DNA from: Phyto melanocephala
Taxonomy: Eukaryota; Arthropoda; Insecta; Diptera; Rhinophoridae
NCBI GenBank assembly: GCA_941918925.1
Contig: OW799234.1
Location: forward strand, 46,902,412-46,966,411
DNA: 64,000 nt
Direction of reading: 5' to 3'
Shown here piece by piece: positions 56,332-64,000 of this stretch. The number at the start of each line of letters is the position of its first letter. The stretch's first letter is position 1. The position numbers were made by a program, and so were the translations under genes. The notes under the pieces are model-generated. The model had not been told where the DNA came from. It saw only the letters and a list, made by a program, of their open reading frames with translations, and did no database searches.

Positions 56332-58484
56332 ATGGAAAATCAATCTTATAAATATGAATTCGTGAGTGGCTTTCGAAAAAATTCAAAACTTTTAGTGCTC
56401 ACGGATCAAAAGCAGATATTTCGCCAAAAACATCACTATTCGGAATACACGAGATATACATGCTATCTTAATAGCTGCAATGTAACTGTTGCTCTTAGGA
56501 AAAGTGGAATGTGTGAGCAATTAAGTTTGGATTACCACCACAACCATTCTGTCCCGGAAGAACTTATAAACAAATTTAAAATTATGAATAATGTTAAAAA
56601 AGGTTGCGAAGGTAAGTCGGCATTCAAAAGGAAGGGAGTTCGTGAAATTTTCGACGAGGAATGCATGCGGAACAAAGACATTTGTCCCACTGTATCTTTC
56701 CCCAAAATGAGAAGACAGCTTTATCGCATACGAAGGAATGGAATGCCAAAAGAACCATGTACACCTATGGAAATAAAGAAAATATTTGAAAATAAAGTTT
56801 CCTGGAAGAATTTGGAATTTCCAAACATAATAATGAACCCTTTTATCGTGAGACAATTATAGAGGAAGATTTTTGCTATTCTGTTTTCATTTCGCCTACA
56901 ATTATACAAATAATAAGTAAAAAGCCAGCTGGTCGCCGGTACTTATTGGATGGAACATTTGCAAGTGTACCAGCTTGTGGTTTCAGTCAGCTTCTGGTTA
57001 TCCACTATTACTATATGGAACATGTAAGCTATCCGATACTTAAACGATTTTTAGATTTTTTCACAAATTATTTTTTCTAAACAGACTTTCCCTTTCATAT
57101 ACGTTTTAATGTCGAAACGGACAAGACATGTATATGAACACATTTTTCATTTTATTAATAACAACTTTTTCAAATTTGAGGCTTCAGCGTTTCATACTGA
57201 TTATGAAATAGCTTTAAGAAGTGCTCTTGAAAATGTTTTTCCTGACGCATTATTAAAGGGCTGTTGGTTTCACTACTGTCAAGCTTTAAGACGCAAATGC
57301 CAAAAATCTAAAAGTATGGCACAATTTATCAAAAGAAATAAGATATGCAGTGATTGGTACCGAAAACTATTAAGTCTTCCTCTAGTGGCTCCAGAGAAAA
57401 TCGAGTCAATGTTTTGTATTCTAAAAAGCGAAGTTTCAAATTTTACGAAAAGTCAGCAGGAATGCTTCAATGATTTCGCAAAATATTTTGAGAAACAATG
57501 GATGATAAAGGTAATTTAGTTGATTATTTTTTTTTTCAATTTAAAGGAAATATTGAAAATATTTAAAAATATAGTACAAACTATATACATTCATAAATAT
57601 TTAAAGAATTGGCATTAGAATGCTGAATCAAATACATACTTATGCATGTGCATATATATGTATGTATGTTTAAGGAAAAGTTAAGTCGGCGCCGATTTTT
57701 TTCTTAATTTTCAACACAACAAAGACATTATTTCTTCTTTTTTCATAACTTTTCCTTAAACATATATACATATATATGCACATGCATAAGTATGTATTTG
57801 TTTCAGCATTCTAATGCCAATTCTTTAACTTTTAAATTTGAATTTATCTTGTAACAGATAAACAAATTTGCTTTTGTAATTTCACAGATAAAACCACACA
57901 AATTTTCTGTCCACCATGAACCCATGAGATCAACTAGTGCACTGGAAGGCTTTAACTCAAAACTTTCCAGAAATATTGATAAGCATGGTCAATTTTTTAA
58001 ATTCCTTGAGGCAATTCGAACTGAAGATTTTCAGTTTTCGTTTTCTTTGAGTAAAACTGTTGCAGGAGCTTTGTCACTTCTTCCACGCAAAAGCAAGCCC
58101 CAGAAGGTTAAAGATAAAAAAATTTATCAGCTAACTCAGCAGCTAGATAAGGGAGAAATCTCCTTGTGTGACTTCTTTACTTTCATTATAAATAAGGATA
58201 ATCGCATTGTATGTGGTGATGAAAATTTGAAGGAGAATTGCGAAGAAAATGAGCCAGAGGCGGAAAATGAAGAAGGTGAGATTCAGTTCAGCCAAACGAT
58301 TGAGGTTTTAAAATGTGTAATTTGTATTACGGAGCCAAGGAATGTTTTATTGATGCCTTGTAAATTCAAAATTTGCTCAAAGTGCTTTCACAATTTGGAA
58401 ATAAAGTGCAAGGAAAATAATTCACTTTTACTTTGTCCATACTGGCGACAAATTGTTAAAGATAGCATGAATATATATCAATAA
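56332..58484 (+). pseudogene. MULE transposase with FLYWCH finger and RING-like tail
   Basis: Exon 1 (56332-57023) encodes a FLYWCH-type finger (YTCYLNSCNVTVALRK..HHNHS). Near 56795 a one-base frameshift moves the reading to the frame giving LEEFGISKHNNEPFYRET and then YLLDGTFASVPACGFSQLLV with the first catalytic aspartate. A 61-bp intron (57024-57084, GTAAGC..ACAG) precedes exon 2 (to 57510) with FHTDYEIALRSALENVFPDA, the second aspartate, and GCWFHYCQALRRK, the MULE C..H motif. The third acidic residue is not certain. A 377-bp intron (57511-57887) precedes exon 3: RSTSALEGFNSKLSR, an acidic stretch, and a C-terminal CVICITEPRNVLLMPCKFKI..CSKC..CPYWRQ. That last part resembles an IAP-type RING, but the histidine and a cysteine ligand are replaced by Phe and Trp. 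The ATG at 56332 is chosen over an upstream GTG. Apparently inactive through the frameshift. Confidence 0.85.
57605..57824. mobile_element. 220-bp foldback element in a MULE intron
   Basis: AGAATTGGCATTAGAATGCT.. pairs with ..GCATTCTAATGCCAATTCT through arms of about 84 bp, with a ~50-bp centre. TTAA stands on both sides (57601-57604, 57825-57828). A TTAA target is typical of piggyBac, but the ends do not start with the usual CCC, so the class is open. It lies within intron 2 and leaves the exon boundaries intact. Confidence 0.7.
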
Positions 58485-58622
58485 ATATACATTTGTATTT
58501 ATTTCTATAATTTAAAACAAGCTGAAAAGTATTTTCTGTTTTGTTTTTAATTCCAATACTTTGGACATTTTAACACATTTTCAAGTGTCATAAAGTCCAT
58601 AATAAAAGTGTCGTATTATCCA

Positions 58623-58733
58623 CGGACTTTATGTCACTTTTTAAAGTGTCATAGTGTCCATGGACATTATGACACTTTGAAGTGCGTCATAAAGTCCATG
58701 GACGTTGTGACACTGGACATTATGTCACGCCAC
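58623..58733 (-). repeat. Right terminal inverted repeat of the MULE
   Basis: Complement of 55237-55348. Diverged units of the same GTGTCATA..GTCCA motif extend inward to about 58560, close to the transposase stop codon. Confidence 0.8.
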
Positions 58734-58800
58734 CCCTTTTTCACTGTGTGAAGGGTATAAAAACTCTAAAAAGTATTTGTTATGTTAACATAGATAACAA

Positions 58801-58885
58801 GGTAGTTGCCCTGGTAGACTAGTTAGAAGTGTGCTTGTCTGCTAGCCTGGGTGTGCAGGTTCGATTACAGCCAGAGATATACTTC
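58801..58885 (+). other. tRNA-like stretch, possible SINE head
   Basis: CTGGTAGACTAGTTAGAAG resembles an A box and GGTTCGATTAC (58858-58868) a B box, about 40 bp apart, the spacing of RNA polymerase III internal promoters. The T stem pairs poorly and no acceptor stem can be drawn, so it is not a working tRNA. A pyrimidine-rich tail follows. A tRNA-derived SINE is one reading. Confidence 0.35.
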
Positions 58886-60794
58886 TCTTTTTCTTTTATT
58901 ATTTTCTTTCATATTCTATTAAGGTACCACACAACAGCACAACAGCTGCATATTTTTCATAACCTGACCAAGGTATAAAAGGTAAATTCCACATTTTATC
59001 AAAATCCTTCGCAAAGTCTACTTAGTTCAGTAATGCTGACAGAAAGAAGAGCAGAAAAAAATACTGACAAGTTAAATTGCTATATTCGGCCGTTCCGAAT
59101 CAAATAATACCCTTAATTTTTAGGTACATAGCTAGATCTCAGTTGTAATATGATTCGCTCTTTTGATTATTTTTGATTTTTTACATTGTTAGTTGATACC
59201 CATATTGATGGGGTTGAGAAAAAAAAAATTATTCACCATTTTGCTTAGGATGCCATTTTATATTTTAGCTTTTTTATAGTTTATTTCATTTTACTGGTCA
59301 AGCCCTTTATTTGATATCTATATTAAGTGGTTTGAAATGGATATATATTTTATAACTAGATTGGACCCATGGATTTTAAATTTGTTTATAATGTACTATA
59401 TACCGATGGTCAAGCCCTATCGGTATTCAATAGGCCTAAAGACGTTAAGCGTTTTCCCGAAAAGTTATAGATATAATCGAATCGGTTTTTGAGGATACTA
59501 CAACTAATCATTTTTTAAATGTATAAATAAGTTTTTCCGTGTATTTTTAAAAATAAATTTTTATTTAAAATATACATATACAACTACAAAAGAAACAGCT
59601 AAAATTATTTGCATTAACAAAAAATGATAGTTATTTTTATAGTTGCAAAACAACAAGAACAAAAAAAAAAAATAAAAGTACAAAACCAAACAGTGTTTAT
59701 AAAAATTAACAATGTACTTTTAATTTCCTGCTATAAAAAATTTATTGTGGTTGGTTGTTTTTTTTCGAGAATTTAGTTAAAATATATTTTTTATTCAACA
59801 ATAAACATTAGGGTGGCATATACTTACATGAGTGAATAATTTCAAATAGCATTTCTAGTGTTTTTAAAGATGCAATTAAAAAATTTACAGTCCCTGACTT
59901 TAAAACATTTACTTTACTTTTAGATTTTTTAATAGAAATATACAAATATGTATGTGTACAATTCCTGTTTTATTATACCCTTCACAATGAGTGTATGGGT
60001 ATATATAAGTTTGTCATTCCGTGTGAAATTTTTACAATTTTCATTTCCGATCCCATAAAGTATATTTCTGAGAGCTTATGAACAGAGAAGTCAATTAATC
60101 ATGGTCCGTCTGTCAAACTGTCCATTTGTCTGACTGTCCGTGTTTATGTTGAAATCAACTTTTTGAAGCCCCCATTTGTAAGGTACCAATATAAAAGAAA
60201 TATTTGGGAGCAGATCGCTATTGTTTTTTATTTTTTTTATTTAATTTAATTTGATTTGTTATATTTTTATTTTTTATTAAATTTTTTTTAAACATACATA
60301 CATAAATTTTAGGCATTAGTCTAATGAATTCATTGTTATAAAAAAATATATGTGTGTACACGGGTGTATGACAGTTTTATGGAGCTATAACAATTATTGT
60401 ATTAAAAATTTATTTTAAAATTGTAAAATATAGTTTAGTAGATTTTAAAACTTGACATTAATTGAAGTGGTCACTTTACTGTTTATTATTTTAATGAATC
60501 ATTTTATTCTTAATGATGGTGATTGAGAAAAACTAAATAAATTAAATAGGTGCAAATAATATTTTAAGAAAGAAAAAAATATTGTGGATGCATTTTCTAA
60601 AAATGGAGATTTTAAAGATGATTTATAAAATATTTTTCGTAATCAGAATAAGTGCTTACATTTTTGATATGAATTCGATTTGTGTGGAAACCATTGCTGT
60701 TGACATTACGATTTCAATTACTTACTCAATTACATAAATTTTAAAAAAGAATAATTTACTTAATTATTCGGGATATGCTCCCAACTAATTTTTC
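58886..60794. repeat. Decayed HINE2 pieces and AT-rich DNA
   Basis: A worn terminal hairpin (ATTCGGCCGTTCCGAAT) lies at about 59083-59099. Positions 59200-59470 repeat the start of the window. Positions 59972-60310 are a decayed forward HINE2: TATACCCTTCACAATGAGTG, TTTGTCATTCCGTGTG, a ruined GTCY run, ATGTTGAAATCAACTTTTTG and a T-rich block, with no recognisable 3' hairpin. No gene. Confidence 0.5.
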
Positions 60795-61135
60795 AATATT
60801 TTATTTGGTTGTTGGGTTTAAGCTGGTCTATATGCATTTCACTGGTGCTTATGCCAGATCATCAGTAGACCTTTTACCCAAATTCTTGAAAATGGATAAG
60901 AAAAATAAAATACTTTAATAAGGAAAAAATGTTGGTTGGGTTTTTGAGGAAGTTTTTTTTATAGTTTTTCGTTTTATTTTTGAATTCTTATTTGGTTAAT
61001 AAGAATTTTGAAATAAAACTTATAACATTTTAAAACTTTTTCAAGAATTTGGGTAAAAGGTCTACTGATGATCTGGCATAAGCACCAGTGAAATGCATAT
61101 AGACCAGCTTAAACCCAACAACCAAATAAAATATT
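60795..61135. repeat. Inverted repeat with ~98-bp near-perfect arms
   Basis: AATATTTTATTTGGTTGTTG.. to ..CCCAAATTCTTGAAAA (60795-60892) is repeated as its reverse complement at 61037-61135 with almost no differences. The 144-bp centre is AT-rich. Such a structure would form a long hairpin in RNA. The outer 35 bp of the left arm also match about 1180-1215 near the start of the window. Confidence 0.7.
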
Positions 61136-64000
61136 TTAAAAAAGAATTGTAATCATTTCATTATTCTATAAAGAACGTTTCTAACTTCCAAATTATTGTG
61201 ATTAAAGATGTTAAGAAACTAATCGGGATTATGAGAGATAACGTTAAAAATTTTTCATACTTTTCACTCGAGAGTAGAAACGCCCTAGCTCGTCTCTTTC
61301 ATAAAATTGAGTTTTTCAGTGATTCCAATACATTTCAACTCCACACAAAAATTCAATACAAAAATATAAAATGTGTAAATAGACTTTGTATGTTTTTTAT
61401 ACGATTTTAACTTCTCCTGTACAGTTACAAATATTTGAGTTAGGGCCTTTCTTCTTGATAACAACGATATATATGTTTGTCATTCCGTTTATAAATTCTA
61501 CATTTATTCTTTGTGATCCCATATAATGTATCTATTTTTAATCGTTTTCCAAAGAGAAGTCGATTGAGCTATGTACGTCCGTATGAGCGTTGAAAATAAC
61601 TTTTTGAGACCAAAGACTTGTGTGTGGTATAAATTTATCAGAAATACAAATTTCGCTATTGAAAATAAGCAATTTTGACGCATTAGCGTGTTAAATATGA
61701 GAAAAAAATAACGTTTGCATATATTGTTTTTTGAGAATGCGACAACAACATTCTATTTAAAAAGTGTGTGTATATGATGGAAAAAAAATTTGTGTGTTTT
61801 TGTGGTAGGTAATATATTTTATATGCCAATGGATAGGTCTATTTTCTAAAATTAAATTATCCTCAAAACTTGGTTGCAATAAATCGATGGTTATGGTTGT
61901 TTTATGACACGAAGAGATACTCTGTTTAAACAACAACTCCCCCAGATCAATGGCATCTATATTGAAACAAATAATTGATAAAGGTGTGGTAACAATTTTT
62001 ATTTAATCTTATGGTTGTTCCATCTTTTTTTTTTTTTTTTGAGAAAATAAAGTCCAATCATGATACCAGCATGCCAAACATAGCATTTTTATGGGTATTA
62101 TGGAGTCTGTACGTTATATTGTGGATCATTTTTAATTTATAAATGGAAATTTTGATTATTAAAAATTCCTGGCCTCATTGCCAGGTCGCCTATGAGTTTT
62201 GCGAATTGATGACTAATTTTCAATAAATGTTGATAATTTGAGAGCGTTGTTCAAGGGATAATCTAACTGTTATGTTTTTCGACAGTATATTGATCATAAA
62301 AGTCAAAAATAGACATATTAAAAAAAACATTTATTTTTCTCATTTTTATTTCATTTTACTAGAGAATTTTTTAAACTTTAAACCTTTAGGTAGACTGGTA
62401 GAACCATTTGTAGATTTTTTCACACAATTTACGCTCAAATAAAGTTCCTCTGCAAAAATGAACTGTAGCCAAGACACACTCGTTTACCTTTTTTTCCTTT
62501 TAAATCTATTATTGTTTATGTCCGCATTTGTAAATATTTACATTTCACCAGCTTTTTACACATACATATGTATATTCATTTCTTGTACATGCACATAAAG
62601 AGATATGTATGTACGTATGTGTTCTTAAATTCCCTCCAGTGCTGTAAATTCTATTAAAACAAGCTCGCTCCATTATTTGCCAACATGCAAACTCATGTTT
62701 TGTCGTAAAAAATTCTCCTATTTATTTGGCAATGTGTGAGTTTTACCCTTCCGTTGCCTTGGTTAGAGTGTTAGGTACATAGTGTTTTTTATTGTCTGTA
62801 TAAGTAAAAAGCCAACAGAAACGTTTAACAAAAATTTGTTAAAACTATTTGTTCCATTTTATGTACTTCTCCACGAAGAAGCACTAAAATATTAATCTTC
62901 CATATTTTTATGTTTTGCCAAAGAAATGGAAAAAAGAAAAACACTTAAAAATATAAATGATCTAATACTCGAATCGAATATCCAACCACCGGTCAGTTAA
63001 AAGGTTTTCATAATCATGCCTCAGTGTTTAGGAGTCTATGGTTAATGGAGTATTGGAGTAAAATGTTAGCAGAGAATCGAAACGACAACAACAACCAATG
63101 TCGTTTCTCATAATTAAAAGCCGTACTTGCAATTTTTCAATAACAACTATAAAATTTATAGTATAAATCAACCATATGGATATAGTCACTGATATAGCTA
63201 CCTAGGGAATTGCAATAAATTACAACTAGGACATTCAAGACATACATACAAAATCATATACTCTTTTTAATATGCATACATATGTATTTACACACATTGG
63301 TATGTGGAGAAGTAGTTTTCAATATATATATTAACTTTTGTTGGATTTTATTTTAAACTCCGACCATCAAATGCCAGCGGGAAATTTTTTTAAAATTCGT
63401 ATGTATGTATGTAAGTATTTTGTGTATGTTGAAATGTGTAACTTTTTGCTATTTAACGCTCCTTTGGTCTCGTCAAAATCTATTTTTTTTTTGATTTTTC
63501 TGAAAACGTAAATAAAGGTGTTTGTTTAATAATGTTTGTTCTTATAAACTGGTAGTTTGTAAGTAAATAAAATCAAGTGAAAAGTTAAACTTGCAATATT
63601 GTAATACGTGTGCACTCGGAAAAAACTTGATGCATTTTAAAGAATGGTAACAGCAGCATTGCCAGTTCTTACTGTCCAAAAGAGGCTAAATTTTATACAA
63701 AAAGTTGATTAGAATTTAAAAGGAAACTTAATAAAAAAAAAAAAATCGGGTCTTATTAAAATTAAATAATTTTTAAATAAAAAATCGGTTAAAAGACAAA
63801 GTTGCATTTAAAAAAATAACTTTAGTTAAATACTTACTTTAAGTTAAAATTAAAATTATCAATGAATTTAATTTACAGTCAGCCAATATTTAGAATGACA
63901 AGAGGGCAAAATTTTTTTAAATGATTCTTAATTTTATTAAGTTTAAGCTCTCGAACTAAACAAATATTCAAATATACATATTTTTATATAAATTCGTTTT
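61136..64000. other. Non-coding AT-rich end of the window
   Basis: A 70-codon frame at 61198-61410 has no motif. Positions about 61458-61770 are a decayed HINE2 core (TTTGTCATTCCGTTTATAAA, GTACGTCCGTATG, GTTGAAAATAACTTTTTGAG). ATGTATGTATGT runs occur near 62605 and 63400. I see no gene or further element boundary. Confidence 0.35.

Larger units (their letters stand above)
55237..58733 (+). mobile_element. Mutator-like element (MULE)
   Basis: 3497 bp. The termini GGTGGCGTGACATAATGTCC and GGACATTATGTCACGCCAC are complementary. The flanking CCCTTTTTC at 55228-55236 and 58734-58742 is a 9-bp target duplication (8 bp if the last C is counted in the element), the size expected for Mutator. Inside are long terminal repeats, a HINE2 copy (55413-56208) and a three-exon transposase gene (56332-58484). 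Confidence 0.85.
54443..58762 (-). mobile_element. HINE2 copy 2, split by the MULE
   Basis: It runs in reverse from CAAGTAAGAGCCGTGCCGAATC (54443, half of the hairpin lost) through the inverted homopolymer block, the tRNA-like piece, (GTCY)n and TTTGTCATTCC, to TATATACCCTTTTTC at 55236. There the MULE interrupts it. The last 29 bp, CCCTTTTTCACTG..AAGGGTATA, resume at 58734. The two sides together rebuild the same terminal hairpin seen in copy 1, which proves that the MULE inserted after this HINE2. Confidence 0.75.

Noticed and set aside
58801..58885. Functional tRNA gene
   Set aside because: T stem mispaired and no acceptor stem can be formed.

Overview
The window looks like AT-rich nuclear DNA from a cyclorrhaphan fly (Diptera). 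The evidence is dense ATAC/ATGT microsatellites, mini-me/DINE-1-like elements with (TA)n and (GTCY)n cores, a copia retrotransposon primed by half of the initiator-methionine tRNA, and very short introns (57-61 bp) in the two spliced relics. The species cannot be fixed from the sequence. I found no convincing host gene: almost every recognisable coding stretch belongs to a mobile element, so this is intergenic or intronic transposon-rich DNA.

Layout. 1-4.4 kb: decayed repeats and one copy (A) of a 2.0-2.7 kb Helitron-like nonautonomous family, called HINE1 here, with an internal mariner-type deletion derivative. 6.1-6.8 kb: a TIR element. 8.8-9.0 kb: a hAT transposase relic. 9.1-13.2 kb: a head-to-head HINE1 dimer (B). 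13.3-14.4 kb: two dispersed repeats. 15.4 kb: a mariner transposase tail. 16.6-18.6 kb: HINE1 copy D. 19.1-20.7 kb: a hAT-like TIR element with 8-bp target duplications carrying a broken, spliced, unrecognised gene. 20.7-27.9 kb: nested short elements, long palindromes and a Tc1/mariner relic. 29.2-31.9 kb: HINE1 copy C. 32-34.6 kb: short TIR elements.

35.2-39.6 kb holds a complete copia element: apparently identical 205-bp LTRs, a GACAA target duplication, a uniquely placed primer site, a purine tract and one open 1317-codon gag-pol frame on the minus strand. It is the youngest and most nearly intact insertion here. 41.4-43.5 kb is a 5'-truncated RNase H-bearing LINE, next to HINE1 copy E (43.5-46.2 kb), which has four tandem 288-bp modules. 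49.3-51.8 kb is a TIR element containing a second element with a CGATG duplication and a transposase tail.

The most unusual part is 53.4-58.8 kb. A second Helitron-like family (HINE2) is interrupted by a 3.5-kb Mutator-like element (MULE) that is itself interrupted by another HINE2 copy, and one MULE intron holds a TTAA-flanked foldback element. The MULE gene has three exons: FLYWCH-type zinc finger, MULE catalytic core, and a C-terminal RING-finger-like domain that has lost zinc ligands. A frameshift breaks exon 1. The remaining 58.8-64 kb contains a tRNA-like stretch, decayed HINE2 copies and a near-perfect 98-bp-arm inverted repeat.

These elements do not form a pathway. The genes that could act are the copia polyprotein (self-contained) and, if not for its frameshift, the MULE transposase. 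The HINE, MITE and foldback elements would depend on enzymes encoded elsewhere.
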